The notes under the pieces are model-generated. The model saw only the letters and a list, made by a program, of their open reading frames with translations. It was not told the DNA's origin and ran no database searches. A DNA stretch of 64,000 nt from Sacculina carcini (Eukaryota; Arthropoda; Thecostraca; Sacculinidae), in NCBI GenBank assembly GCA_916048095.2, contig OU696575.1:3691501-3755500 (forward strand). The letters run 5' to 3'. The translations under genes and the position numbers were made by a program. Shown one piece after another: positions 48,585-60,839 of the stretch; the stretch's first letter is position 1; every line of letters begins with the position of its first letter.

Positions 48585-50396
48585 AAACACCCCTGCGGTA
48601 GGCGGTTAGAATTCTGCCGCCGTAGCTGCCGCGTGTCGTAAAAGGCGACTAAAGGCAGACATGTCTGGTCAGGTTTCTGCCTGCTACTGGTAACATGTAA
48701 CCCGGTACAACCAGCCGCATGGTCGGAATGTCGGCGACTAATCCGGCCCCCCACTGGCCTATGCCAGTGAGGAGGGTGGCTAGACACCCAGCAGGAAGGA
48801 AAACAAGACCTGTCAAAGGGCGGATGAGCTGTTTAGCAGCCAACGGCCATCTGGAAACCCTCTCCCGTCGGATTGGCAAACAGGATCCTTGCCGCTGAGT
48901 GTCACGTCACCCGGGGTTTAGTGGTGGCGTGACGCAACACTCGTCTTTGGCCTGCGCGTCGAACCCCGACGGGGCCGCTGTTTGGCTCGACAGTGGAGAG
49001 AATGGTCCGACGCCGGCACAGGTGGCTGGATAGGGCTCAAGAGGGTCAAGGGTGAGGTGCCTGGTGCTCGAGGGGGGTCCCGCCCGGTGCAGTGTCCGCC
49101 GTTTGCAGTGGGGCTGCAGTTGCTGGGTAGAGATGGACCGGTGGGAGTCACTGGTCCGGGCCCGGTGATGTACCTCCCGCGGACTCGTACCGGGCGGAGC
49201 TCGCAGCGAGCTCAGAGGTATTCGGTGCCCGTACAGCGTGCACCACCACTGGCGTGGCATGCCATGCTGGCTCTGCCCCCCCCCCCCCCGTAGGGCCCCG
49301 TGCAGAGGTGGGTGGTCGTGCACGCGGAGACTTCAAATAAAATCACATGGCCTCAAAACCTACAATCACCCCAACTGCTGGTCGTCCATCGGACGATCGG
49401 CCACGGCCGCCGAAAGGTGGCCGTACTCTGAGCCACATGCACGACGAGAGTCATGTTGCACCTGTGCCGATGGTGCTGGTTTTCACCAGCACCAATGAAC
49501 ACGTGACAATATCCTCGCTGAACCCATTCCGTCGTCTGGATGGGTTCAAGAACATTGGAGACGCGTCTGTTGAAGCCAGCCGACAGAGAGACGTTTCTCT
49601 GCTGGTCAAGTACGCAACTGAGACGGCAGCAGCCGGTGCGATGAAGGCCGAAACTTTTCGGTATCGCGTGGGATCGGGCAATGAGAAGCCTTGGATGAGC
49701 ACCCCCATCTCGGTGTGTGCGCATTCGACACTTAACCATGTCAGAGGCTTTATGTTTTGTCGTGCGCTAGAGGGTGTTGAGAACGAGGATATATGCGACG
49801 GATTGGCATCCCAAGGTGTCATCCGCGTGGAGCGCATCGTCCGACGGCGTGAGGGTAGCGTGGTGCCAACGCACTCGTTTTTCCTCACGTTTGACGGTGT
49901 TGATCTGCCGGATGACATCAAGGTCGATGACATCCGTCAGCGTATCCGAGTCCGACCCTACGTGCCTAGCCCGATGCGGTGCTACAGGTGCCAACGTTTC
50001 GGACATACGAGTTCCCGCTGTAACCGTGCAGAGATCTGTGGACGTTGCTCATCCGAACGGCACACCGTTGCTGATTGCAAAGAGGAATATTTCTGTGTCA
50101 ATTGCAGGAGCAGCGGTCATGCGTCTTCGTCGCGTGACTGCCCGGAATGGCTGAAGGAGAAGGAGATTTTGGCCATTCGCGCTGCCCAGCGCTGCAGTTT
50201 CGGCAAGGCGCGTGCTTTGTACCGCAGCTCGCATTCGTCGGGCCCGTCCTTTGCCGGCAACGTCAAACTGTCAGCTCAACCTCCACAGTCTGTCGACTCG
50301 TTTCTGGAGAAGCTGACAGTTGGGGACTTTCTCAAGCTGGCTGGACTAATGGGTCTCAAGCTGGTCGCACCTGAGGCTGATATAAATGAGCATGAA
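48585..50396 (+). mobile_element. LINE J-3: 5' UTR and most of ORF1 only
   Basis: Third copy of the J family. It has the longest 5' UTR (48585-49346), including 'gtgtcgtaaaaggcgactaa', and ORF1 up to 'KLVAPEADINEHE' at about 50396, then unrelated sequence. Keeping the 5' end and losing the 3' end is the opposite of normal LINE truncation, so a later deletion or recombination is implied. A C run lies at about 49277-49291. Confidence 0.85.
49347..50396 (+). pseudogene. J-3 ORF1, truncated Gag-like protein
   Basis: Starts at the ATG at 49347 ('MASKPTITPTAGRPS'). Colinear with J-1 ORF1 for about 350 residues, including all three zinc knuckles ('CYRCQRFGHTSSRC', 'CGRCSSERHTVADC', 'CVNCRSSGHASSSRDC'). 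The open frame runs on to 50474 in foreign sequence. Confidence 0.9.
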
Positions 50397-50565
50397 CATC
50401 CCAGCAGTGGTTGTGTGCAGGTCGTGACATCGTATTGTTCGTGTATTAGTGTTGTACTTGTATTGTTATTGTAAATATAGCGCACAATGTCCACGTCAAC
50501 TATTCTCATTCTCGTGTTGGTATTTGGACAGTGTGGACGTGTGTTGACCGGAGCTCTTTGACCTT

Positions 50566-50784
50566 GTGCTTAAACTCAAGTTTGACCTATATCAGCTGAC
50601 TCGGTATGAATCAGAAAACGATCAACGCTCTTCTAAAAACTGTCTAAAAATGTACAGAAAAATGGAAAGACTTGAAGACAAAGTCAGCGAACCCCAAAAG
50701 AGCTTGGAGTTCAGTCAATGCACGATCGATGAGCTGAAGAAAGATCTCTATCATGGAAAGATCCACTACCTGGAGAAGCATTAA
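50566..50784 (+). other. Short open frame with coiled-coil character, unknown
   Basis: Charged helical peptide ('YRKMERLEDKVSEPQKSLEF') between J-3 and BEL-3. I do not recognise it. It could be a remnant of a retroelement gag. Confidence 0.3.
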
Positions 50785-53178
50785 AACAAACCCAAGAATG
50801 GTGGACCGACACACACAAATCTGGTCCAATCTGGCTGCACCGTGCCGTCCGTCCTGTGGGTCTCCGTGACAGCGAACTGCACGTGTTTTGCGATGCGTCT
50901 TCGAAGGCATATTGCGTCTATGTCCTATACGGGGGGAATCTCGACTCCTAATGTCTAAAGCACCAGTGGCGAAAACACTCACAATACCGCCACTCGAGTT
51001 GATGGCGGCGGTCCTGGGCGTGCGGTTGGTCTCAACTGTTCGCCGCGTATTGAAAACCTCCGAAATAAGAACCGTGTTTTGGACCGATTCAATGGACGTC
51101 GTTTGTTGGGTCAAACAGCCACGGCTATCCAAAATACTTTTGAGGAATCGCATATACGAAATCCGGAACTCAAGCACAGCCGACCAGTGGAGGCACATAC
51201 GCGGTAATTGCAGCCCAGCGGATTTGGGGACGCGTGGAATACGTCTGCAGGCTTTATACGAGTGATTTATGGTGGTACGGCCCGAGTATCATGCTGGAAT
51301 GACTGGATCAGCCTAATCCTGTCAAAGATGAATGTGAGCTGCCAGCCACAGCACGATCTGAAGAATCACCGCAGAGATATGCAGGTCTAAAATGCACGTC
51401 GCTGATTATTGGACGAATGAATGCTACCAGCGAAGTGTTAGATGATCGCCAGTACTCCCACTTGAACCGTTTGGTCAACGTCACTGCGTGGGTGAAACGG
51501 CTCGTAAACAACTGCCGTCTGGCTCCTGAACACCGATCCTTCGACGCATTGTCACCGCAAGAACGACGCGACAGCCTCCATTACTGGATTCGACGTGCAC
51601 AGAGCCACCCGTACAAAACTGACATCGAAGATGTCAAAAATGACAGTGATTTACCACAACGATCTCCACTAGACAATTTTCGATCGACATTGGACGTGAA
51701 TGATCTGCTAGTAGCGTCAACTCGTACTAGAGAGCCACCGAAAATCATCCTGCCTGAATTTAGCCATATTACAGCACTGATCGCTGATGACGCACACAGA
51801 AAGTCCTTCCATCAGTCCACCCGAGCAACCGCAGCCATCCTGTGTGCCGATTATTGCGTCAGCCGTGCCGTCGTCAACCGGAACGTAAAATCGTGCCGTA
51901 AGTGCAAGCGATTTCGATATGTTCCGTATCTGTATCAGGAAGGTGGTCTGCCCAAGTTTAGCACAGAACCATCACGCGCCTTCTCAAACGTTAGCCTGGA
52001 TTTTTTCGGACCGCTATACGTGGAGTCCAAGCCAGACAAAGTATGAGGACTTCTACCTGCGCGACTACTAGATGTGTCCACCTTGAGGTGGTGAAAAACA
52101 TGAACGTTCAAGATCTGATTCTGGCGCTGAGAAAGTTTTTCGCTCTTCGCGGCACGCTCAGCTTCGTAATCAGCGATATCGCGAAGACGTTCAAATCCAT
52201 CATCGGATTTCTACCGAAAGCAGTAAGCTGGAACTTCCTACCGGAAGCCCATGGTGGGGATGGTTCTAGGAACGACTCGTTGGCATTATGAAAACTGCAT
52301 TGAAAATCACATTGCACCAATCCTTCCTCACCTATGATGAACTGGCAGCAACCTTCTATGAATTGGCTTTCTTCCTAAACCTTCGACCGCTAACTTTCGA
52401 CAACACATATGAAATCATCACACCTGCACACTTTCTTTTTGGTGTATTTTCGATACGCGGAATCCTGTCGCCGTCAGTCGACTCCTTTGAGCCGATCGGA
52501 CGGAGATGGCGGCATCAGAAGCTGACGTCTGCCAACTTGGTTCGCCGATGGATGCAGGAGTATCTGCAGATACTGAGGATGTGGCGTGAGAGCAGGCCGC
52601 GCCAGCGGATACATCCTCGAGTTTCGGATGTGGTGTTGGTTCATTAGAACAAACCGCGTGGAAGTTGGCCCATCGCAAAGATCACCAGACTGCTGACCGG
52701 GCCCGACGGACAATGTCGAGCGGCGGAAATCAGCCTGAAAGGTCGGTTGACCAGACGACCTCTGAGCAAATTGTATTTGCTTGAAGCTGCTGGTCCCCAT
52801 TCTGTGACTTCTTTTGCCCTCAGCGAGCCAGATCCGCCTTCACCTGATGTACACGACGATGAGACCGCGAATGATACAGAAGCTGCAGCTGATACAAGCG
52901 CCAGTCAGCCCAACCGGCTGTTAATTCTTCACAGATGGTGACTAGAATCGGACGCGTAATCAAACGACCCGCTCGTTATATGGACTAGTGGTTTGCAGTT
53001 GCTTAAACGTTGCTCATGTTGATTGCCTTTACTTGTTCGCGCTATGCCGCTATTCGTTCTCCAATTGTAAAATATTTGACATTGCTGTGACTTGCATTTC
53101 AAGTAATTGATATCACCACTGAAGTACTCTGTTTATCAGCTGAAGAAAATTGTACCTTTACAATTTTGGTGGGGAGTA
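50785..53178 (+). pseudogene. pol: BEL/Pao element BEL-3: RNase H and integrase
   Basis: Linker 'EWWTDTHKSGPIWLHRAVRP', RNase H 'LHVFCDASSKAYCVYVLY', 'PPLELMAAVLGVRL', 'VFWTDSMDVVCWV', 'GNCSPADLGTRGI'. Integrase: zinc region 'FHQSTRATAAILCADYCVS' and 'SCRKCKRFR', first Asp 'NVSLDFFGPLYV', second Asp 'FVISDIAKTFKS', Glu in 'ERLVGIMKTALK' preceded by a TAG (52267-52269) where Tyr is expected. C-terminus 'RVSDVVLVH' and 'RIGRVIKRPARYMD', stop at about 52989. About six frame breaks. Polypurine tract 'ggggag' at 53171-53176. Confidence 0.88.
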
Positions 53179-53405
53179 TGTGCGGGAGTGTGTGGAATAT
53201 CCTTGTGTATGTGCGAGAGTGTGATGCGGATGGGATGAGTGTGGAGTGTACGCGTGAGTGTGTGGAGTGTGTGTGGGAGTGGCATTGTTGAGTAGTAGGC
53301 GGAGCTTGCACCGTTGCATCGCTTTACCAGGCTGCGTGCTTCATTGGAAAAAAAGGACAGTAACGATTGAACCGTGATCTTGTGTTGTTTTCTGTCCGAC
53401 CACCA
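53179..53405 (+). repeat. Putative BEL-3 3' LTR
   Basis: Starts TGTGCGGGAGTGTGTGG after the polypurine tract. GT-rich with repeated 'gtgtggagtgt'. The right limit is a guess. Confidence 0.4.
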
Positions 53406-53409
53406 TTAA

Positions 53410-53835
53410 TTGGGAAAGTAACCAAGTGGAAGAAAATGGAAGAGAAACCAGATTACCTGGGCGATCTGAGCCGCAAATCAATCTCCGGAGTATTAGCTTT
53501 CAAGAACAGGCAAGTGGTGAAACATGGGAACAAACTACCAAAAAAGTGAAAGAATATATCGAGACAAAGCTTGAATTACTCGATATTCAAATTGAGCAAG
53601 CCAATCGTGTGGTACAGAAAAAAACCCAATGAGCATCGTACAATCATTGCTCATTTTGCCAAGTATGGCGACAGAGAGGTGGTGCGCATAAATGCAAGGA
53701 AGATAAATTGAATCAAGGTATCAACGAGGACCTTTTCCATGGACCCCAAGCCAAGATGAAAAGCCAACTGCCACAAATGTATCAGGCAAGAGCCGAAGGC
53801 AAAATTGCTTAATTTCTCCAGACCAGGCTTATTAT
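53410..53835 (+). pseudogene. L1/Tx1-type LINE ORF1 relic
   Basis: Frames combine to 'ASGETWEQTTKKVKEYIETK', 'IEQANRVVQKK', then 'IIAHFAKYGDREVV' and 'QMYQARAEGKIA'. This is the RRM-type ORF1 arrangement seen in L1/Tx1-like LINEs ('..HRVG..NP..R.II..F..Y..R..V'). Small frameshifts. No matching ORF2 is adjacent. Confidence 0.55.
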
Positions 53836-54390
53836 TAAAGAAAGGCCGCATGGAAGCGACGTTGGCACAAGGAACCGACGGCTTCTGCCACTGTTGCTGC
53901 TCCTCTGACTGGTGCTGGTGCGGCGTTTAGGCAGCCACGGAGCGTCACATGCAAGCAGTGCGAGTTCTTTGGACCGACTGTATTTGTACATACAACAAGG
54001 GACGATCAAGACATTACAGACAAACATACACACAAGATCAAACACGCACAATACGAGAAACACAACACGACACACAGGTCACTGCGCTTCTAGCAGGTAC
54101 CGCCAGGTGGAGCGAGACGCAGTTACACGTGGAGCACCACACTGGTGACATCTCGTCTGGATTGGCGACGCCAAACAATATGACTGCCGCCACTCCTGAC
54201 GGAACCGAGGAGTTTGGGGTGGCGTCTCCGGCGACTGACGCGGCCGTGTCCGCCACTACCAGGGCGCCAAAAAAAACTGAGACGTCGACATTAGTCAGGT
54301 GTATGTTTTCTTGTACAATGTCTCTGTTTCTCCAGTTCTTTTAGTTTTATCTTTATAATGATGTCCAACCGGGATATGATTTACATCGAT
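53836..54390 (+). other. Unassigned stretch with a short Ala/Thr-rich frame
   Basis: 54110-54344 has an open frame ('MTAATPDGTEEFGVASPATD') that may be the start of a retroelement gag, but nothing specific supports it. The upstream part is CA-rich noncoding. Confidence 0.3.
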
Positions 54391-54394
54391 CTGT

Positions 54395-54905
54395 GTTACA
54401 ATGCTCTCCACTACAATGCCGTTCTTCGAACAATTCCGATGTAATCGGTCTCACTGAAATCCGTCTTGAGTCACACCTGAGTCTACACTTCCTTGTATGA
54501 TTTGCTGGGGTATAATTTTTTGACAAATCGTAGAACCGTTGATGGGGGTGGTGTGGCACTACACTTCTCAAATGTTTACGATATCATTGAGGAAAAACAT
54601 CTAAATTTATCCCAGTTTTATATTGAAACTCAAGCCGTACAAGCATGTACCAACTCTAAAATCTATATTTGTCTGTGTTTATAGACATCCAAGTGGAAAA
54701 CTCGATAATTTTATTAATACAATGAGTGATATTCTCTCATCTGTACAAGAAAAGAACTGCGGCGGAATATTTGTATTTGGGGACTTCAATATATATTTGT
54801 TGTCATCCAACGACAATTATGTAATCGAATATACCACTTTAATGTTATCTCTTTCTCTCTTTCCTCATATCACACGGCCAACTACGAACCATAGACCAAA
54901 ATAAA
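54395..54905 (+). pseudogene. LINE endonuclease (APE-type) relic
   Basis: 'NSDVIGLTEIRLESHL' (catalytic Glu), 'TVDGGGVALHFSNVYDIIEE', 'VYRHPSGKLDNFINTMSDIL', 'GGIFVFGDFNIYLL' and 'SLSLFPHITRPTTNH', split between frames. This is the EN core of a LINE ORF2. It is interrupted at 54910 by the Tigger element and no RT follows. Confidence 0.7.
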
Positions 54906-54911
54906 GATATA

Positions 54912-57278
54912 CAGTGATACCTCGGCTCACGAACATAATTGGTTCCCAGAAAGCGTTCGTAAGGCGAAAAGTTCGTCTTCCGAACATTTATTTCCCATAA
55001 GAAACCATACAAATCAGAATAATCCGTTCCCAGGTCCCCATAAAACATAACTTTCTACTAAATAAGTTTTAAGACTACAAAAAAAACCTTATTTTATGTA
55101 TAATAAATGTTTTATTGTATTGTAATTAAAAAAATAAACGAAAATAATCAAAGAAACGAATTGTAATAAAAGAAACGAATTGTAATAAAATAATTGTATT
55201 GAACGAACGAATTGTAATAACAGAAATAAGAGGGAGGGGGTGAGTTACTGTTTGGAAGGAGAGTGAGCTTCCATAAGCACTGTAGGTAACTCAACCTCCG
55301 GTGTGGCTTCTCTTCTTTGCTTCTTAGAAGGTGACTCTTTATCCTTTTTGCTGACTAGAAACCTCTTAATTGACACCTGTTGCTTTCTCAGTTGTATGGT
55401 CTTACGAAACTGAGGCATCACATTATCATTCATCATGTCGATGATTCTCATAGCCACAGTCTTTTCTGAATGATACTGCTCGATAAAAGCCTGCACATCA
55501 CTCCACTTAGCTAGCATGGTCTTGATGCTCTCACTTGATGCTGCAGCCATCTCCTCGTCCTCAGATGACAACTCCTGAATGGCTTCCTTCTGCTTGTCCT
55601 CTTGAAGACAAATCAAATCCTGTGTGGTGAGGACCTCATTATTGTCAGCAACAACCTCCTCGACGTCATCTGCATCCACTTGGAGTCCCATGTTCTGTCC
55701 CATGGAAACAATGTCGTTCACAACAACAGAGTCTTGAGGATAAGATCCTTCAAAATCCCTCTCAAGGATGCATGCGGGCCACAACTTCTTCCATGCTGCT
55801 ATCAAAGTTCGAAAGGTAACATCATGCCAAGCCTTTTCTATCAGTTGAACACAATGATACACATTGAAATGGGCCTTCCAATAATCCCTTAGTGATAGGT
55901 CGGTGTCATTGGTCACGTGAAAGCACCGAGTAAATAAAACCTTAGTGTAAAGCTTCTTAAAGCTTGCGATCACTTGCTGGTCCATGGGCTGCAGTAGGGG
56001 GTTGTGTTGGGAGGGAGAAATTTGACCTTGATGAATTCAAGATCACCTTGAAGTTCCTCCTCCAAACTTGGTGGATGCGCGGCGGCATTGTCAAGGAGAA
56101 GAAGACACTTGACAGGGAGTCCTTTCTCCTCGAGATATTTCCTCACTGAAGGAGCGAAAACATCATGCATCTAGTCCATAAACAGGAGACGAGTAACCCA
56201 AGCTCTGGTGTTGGACTTCCACATTACAGGAAGCTTGGATTTAACCACCTGATTTTTCTTGAAGGCCCTTGGGTTTTCTGAGCGATAAACCAACATTGGT
56301 TTTATCTTACAGTCGCCACTGGCATTGCCGCACATCAGGAGGGTTAGCCTATCTTTCATAGGCTTATGCCCAGGGACGGACTTCTCTTCCTGTGTAATGA
56401 AAGTCCGCTTAGGCATCTTTTTCCAAAAAAGACCGGTTTCATCAGCATTAAACACTTGATGAGGAACGTAGCCTTCTTCTTCCACCATCTTGAGAAATGA
56501 TTCCTCGTACGTTTCGGCAGCTATATCATCAGAACTGGCTGCCTCACCATGACGAATGACACTGTGAATCCCTGTACGACGCTTAAACTTCTAGAACCAT
56601 CCGTGGCTAGCCTTGAAATCATCAATCGATGACGAACTTCCAGCTTGCATCTTGATGATATCCGAGTGAAGTTGCCGTGCTTTCTCGGCGATAATACTCT
56701 CACTCACACTGTCACCTGCTAGCTGTTTTTCATTTATCCAAACCAACAGAAGTTTTTCAACCCTTTTCTATTGCCTGAGACCGTTGCTTAGACAACACAG
56801 AAACACCCTTAGCCACACACGCACTCATAATAGCTTCCTTGTTCTTCAGGATGGTAGCAATAGTAGACTTAGCGTACTGGTACTGGGACGCTAAGTCACA
56901 CAAACGCACACCTCGTTCGTGTTTTTCAATGATCTCCTTTCTCTGCTCGATCGTCATTTTCTTTAATCTTTTCTTAGGCTCAACACTAGCCTGTGGTGGG
57001 GTCTTTTTCGGACACATAATAGCAAAACTACACTAAATATGGTCCAAAATATCTATCAAAGACAAACCACGTGTGCACTCGACGAAAGGCGGTGACGAAC
57101 TGGTACCCCGTGAGCGTGCGTCAGCTTCTCGTGGCCGCCACCGTGGCGCTGTTCGACCGCGTGGCTTGCTTCGTCCGCCGAAAACTAGTTCGTGAGCCGA
57201 GACTATATGCTCGCGAATTTAATGTTCGTGAGGCGAAAAGTTCGTGAGCTGAAGCGTTCGTCAGCGGAGGTATTACTG
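54912..57278 (-). mobile_element. Tigger (pogo/Tc1-mariner) transposon, complete ends, TA duplication
   Basis: TIRs begin CAGTGATACCTCGGCTCACG (left) and CAGTAATACCTCCGCTGACG (right, reverse complement), and the element is flanked by TA (54910-54911 and 57279-57280). Subterminal repeats of 'gttcgtgag' type occur at both ends. Length 2367 bp, normal for Tigger. It encodes one transposase on the minus strand, disabled by several mutations. Confidence 0.93.
55245..57017 (-). pseudogene. Tigger transposase, broken
   Basis: N-terminal psq-like helix-turn-helix 'LCDLASQYQYAKSTIATILK' (56757-57017). CENP-B-type domain in other frames near 56640-56760. A TAG interrupts 'SHGWF.KFKRRTGI' near 56592. 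DDE core: 'VFNADETGLFWKK' (Asp), 'CLLLLDNAAAHPP' (Asp), 'FLPPNTTPLLQPMDQQV' (Asp, across a frameshift near 55975). A further stop in 'LFMD.MHDVF' lies at 56170-56172. The acidic C-terminus ('ELSSEDEEMAA') ends at 55245. Four lesions. Confidence 0.9.
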
Positions 57279-57280
57279 TA

Positions 57281-57440
57281 TTTGGAAAAACTAACTTAGA
57301 TTTAGGAAAAGCAGACTTGATTAAGACGAAAATCGAAACTGAGGAAAATGCCAGACCGGTTATACAATATCCGAACCGATTGCCCTATAACGCAGGGCAA
57401 AAAAAATTCTTTTCAATTTGCCAAAAATCTTTTAACGGAA
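57281..57440 (+). pseudogene. Gypsy-type RT N-terminal fragment
   Basis: 'LDLGKADLIKTKIETEENAR' then 'VIQYPNRLPYNA', the segment just before the RT fingers in Gypsy pol. It directly adjoins the right end of the Tigger. Whether it belongs to Gypsy H is unclear because AT-rich sequence intervenes. Confidence 0.5.
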
Positions 57441-57659
57441 CATGAATATTTCTGACTTCAAATATCACATTGGTTTTTCTAGATTGGCTCTAGTTTTTTT
57501 TGCAATTCAAGTTTGTTGTTGACATTATATCACAATCACAAGACTATGATATCAGGTTTATTGTTTATTTACTATTCAATATCACTTCATGGGTAATACC
57601 GCTTATATTTAAAATATATTTGAATAATTAAACCTTAAATTGACCTTTTTGATCGAACA
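57441..57659. other. AT-rich spacer
   Basis: No coding or repeat structure recognised. It lies between two Gypsy-like coding pieces. Confidence 0.4.
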
Positions 57660-60196
57660 AGTCCTTTGCAACATGGTTTTGTGGCAAAAGACTGCGGAAA
57701 ATGGCGGCTAAGCGGCGACTACCGACTCCTGAATGTCGTAACAAAACAGGATAATTACCCGATACCGCATCTTCACGATTGTTCGGCGAACCTCAACGGC
57801 AAAACAGTGTCTTTAAATATTGATTTGTTGCGGGCGTATCATCAAATCCCAGTCGCAGCTGAATATGTACCAAAGACAGCGATCCTTACACCAGCTGGTT
57901 TGTATGAATATCTTGTTATGTTATTTGGTCTGCGAAACGCACCCGCCCTCTTTCCAGCGCTACATGGATAACGTCTTCAGAGAGCTGAACTGTGTCTTCG
58001 TGTACATCGATGACATACTCGTTTTCTCTGCCAATTATGAGGAGCACCAGCATCATCTTCGGCAAGTTTTCCAGCTGCTGCAAAAACATTCACAGCGTAT
58101 TAAACTTGATAAATGTGTGTTTTGTGTCGACACCCTTAACTTTCCGGGGTATAAGCTGTCGGCACATGACGGCACATCCTTCATTCACCAGAATAGGTCA
58201 GCGCGTTGGTGGATCAGGAAATGCCGTCATCATCATGTGAGCTCAGAAGATTTCTAGGCGCCACCGGATTCTATCGGAGGAGCATAGCGAAATACGCAGA
58301 TATTGTGTGCCCGCTCACCGAGATAGTCCGGGTGGAGCCGAACAGCAAGCAGCTGCAGCTGACGTACACTGAACGTTCAGCCGTGACAGCGTGGAAGGAA
58401 GCCCTAAGCTCTGCGCTCATGTTGAACCATCCTCTTCCTTCCTGTGTGGCTAACCAACTAGTCACCGACAGTTCACAGGTGGCCGTGGGTGGTGCGCTAC
58501 ACCAAATGATCGATGGACAGCCGTTTCTTGTCGAGATGTTTTCCAGGAAGCTGTCAGAAACACAGCGCAGTTACTCAACGTTCGACAGGGAGCTGCTGGC
58601 CGCTTATCTAGCAGTACTGCATTTCCGGCACCTGCTGGAAGGTCAGCACCTTACGTTGTGCACCGAGCATCGATCACTTGTATGTGCTTTTCAGAGTAAC
58701 AGACAAGCGGAACCCGATCGCCAAAAACGTCATCTCTCGGTCTTGCTAGAGTACGTCACGGACATGAAGTACATATGTGGACCCGAAAATGTTGTGGCTG
58801 ATCACCTGTCACATCAAGCTGGTGTACAATGTGCAGTGCCTATCAGCGAATCAACCGTGACCGAAGCGACCATTAATGAAACTACCATCGATTCGTTCGC
58901 TCTTCAGGGCATTGCTGGAGCACAAACGGACGATCCAGAGATAATGTCTTTCAACGACAGTCTGAAGGCGTACCCAATCGACGATACAACATCCATTTTG
59001 TGTGAGAATTCTACCCTTCATCCACGTCCTTATGTTCCAGCAGTTTTACGTCGGTCCATTTTCACACATTTTCATCAGCTGTCAAACCCTGGCACCAAAT
59101 CCACCCTGAGGCTGGTAAAGTCCAGGTATTTCTGGCCAAACATGGACCGAGATATTCGACAGTGGGTGCGTGAATGCCTTCGATGTCAACAGTGCAAAGT
59201 GCAAAGACACACGAAAAGTAAACCGCAAGAATTTGGTCTTCCTTCATCTCATTTCGAGGTAGTGCACATCGACATCGTCGGGCCCTTGCCACTAGCTACA
59301 CATCATGGTCAGACATTTCTTTCATCATGTCGCTATCTTGACATTCGTAGATCGCGCAACAAGATGGTAAGAAGCTCTGCCGATTCCCGACGTCTGCGCT
59401 GAGACAGTGGCCGCTGGCTTTCTGGAAGCTTGGGTATCCCGATTCGGTGTACAACTATACGTTGTGACCGATCGGGGCACACAATTTGAATCAGCCCTGT
59501 TCGATGAGCTGTCTCGCATGATTGGCCCCACCGTCTCCGTACATCAGCTTATCGACCATCATCTAATGGCATGGTAGAACGGACTCATCGCACACTAAAA
59601 ACAGCTCTACGCGCTCGTGGAGACGACTGGATACGTAGCCTACCTGTTGTGCTACTAGGCATGCGTGTGATCACCAACGAGAATGGATTATCTCCGTTCA
59701 CTGCTCTTACTGGGTCAACTCTTTTGTCTCCACGCATCTCCATTGAGAAATGTTCGTCGCGCTCGCAGCACGAATTCATCACTGATCTCGCCAAGCATAT
59801 GCAGCAGACATATTTCTACAGTCTCTGGCTGGGTACCGACCACAGTAACAGAAGTTCCTACAGTTCCTAGTGGGTTAGAGTGGATCGCATAAGGCGCCCC
59901 TAGAAGCCCCTTATCGCGGTCCGTTTCGAGTGATCAGTCGCTCCAACAAAACCTACACAGTGGAATTGCCATCTGGCTCGCGAGATTCGGTATCCATAGA
60001 CCGACTCAAGTCGGCATTCATCACACCACCGATCGAGAAGCCTGAAGAACCTTCACCACAGCCAACGAGCCCGTCAGAAACTGCCGTGACAAAAGACACA
60101 CATTTACGTTCCCCGGTTCCAGAGCAGCGTGCACGTATTTCTCGTTCAGGTCGGATTTTTCGTTATCGAAAGAAATCCGATCATTTTTATCATTGA
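57660..60196 (+). pseudogene. pol: Gypsy H pol: RT, RNase H, integrase (Mag-like)
   Basis: RT 'WRLSGDYRLLNVVTKQDNYP', 'SLNIDLLRAYHQIPV', 'MLFGLRNAPA', catalytic 'VFVYIDDILVFS' after a frameshift near 57955. RNase H 'LVTDSSQVAVGGAL', 'RSYSTFDRELLAAYLA', 'LCTEHRSLVCAF'. Integrase HHCC 'HFHQLSNPG' and 'CLRCQQC', Asp 'VHIDIVGPLP', Asp 'VVTDRGTQFES', Glu 'NGMVERTHRTLKTAL', C-terminus 'APYRGPFRVISRSNKTYTVE' and 'RISRSGRIFRYRKKSD'. Frameshifts near 58150-58210, 59340, 59560 and 59860. The stop at 60194-60196 is natural. Confidence 0.88.
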
Positions 60197-60294
60197 AATC
60201 ATCTCATGTTCGGCTGTGTATGATTTTATACGTATGTATGACAACCACTGTATGTGATGTACGTTTTATTGTGTGTGCTGTGTTGCTCCGCAAT

Positions 60295-60384
60295 TTTGCG
60301 GGGGAGTGTTGTGGCATTGTGGTGTCATGTTTCGCTTTGTATGTGTGTGCGTGTGTGAAATCATCTGTGCTGATGTGTATGTGA
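60295..60384 (+). repeat. Gypsy H polypurine tract and start of 3' LTR
   Basis: 'tgcgggggag' (60297-60306) is followed by TGTTGTGGCATTGTGG at 60307, a clear PPT-LTR junction. The LTR is cut at about 60385 by an AAAG-tailed LINE end. Confidence 0.7.
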
Positions 60385-60480
60385 GAAGAAAGAAAGAAAG
60401 AAAAATTTATTTTTGCTCAGACTCAATAAGAGTATGGAGCACAGCTCCGCATCAAATAACAGCGGTGTAAAAACAACAAC
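60385..60480 (-). mobile_element. LINE 3'-end fragment with CTTT-type tail
   Basis: On the minus strand: 'gcggagctgtgctccatact', 'gagtctgagcaaaaataaat', then a (CTTT)n tail, the typical look of an L2/CR1-like LINE terminus. No coding part is retained. Confidence 0.5.
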
Positions 60481-60839
60481 AACAAAGCACAACATCAAAA
60501 CAACAAATAATTCAATATGACATTATATATGAATCCAAATATGCAACCTCCCAATCATAATGCAACAAATCACGTATATAACTTGAATGCTTGTTTTAGA
60601 AACATCGCGAGATTACGCTGCTCTTGCACATTTTTGGTTCGCATCAAGTTAATGAAACCATATATATTTGCACAATTAGAAAACTTCCGTGAGATATATA
60701 TTTGTCTCATGCATTGTCTCATACTTGCTTATTTGTACACACAGATAGTAAATGATATTCATCCCCCAGCTTATTCGTGTCAGATATTCCGCATACACGT
60801 TCGGCTCTGGGTATACCCTTGTATCTTCCCTCGTTAATT
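60481..60839. other. Noncoding, unassigned
   Basis: AT-rich, short frames only. Nothing recognised. Confidence 0.4.
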
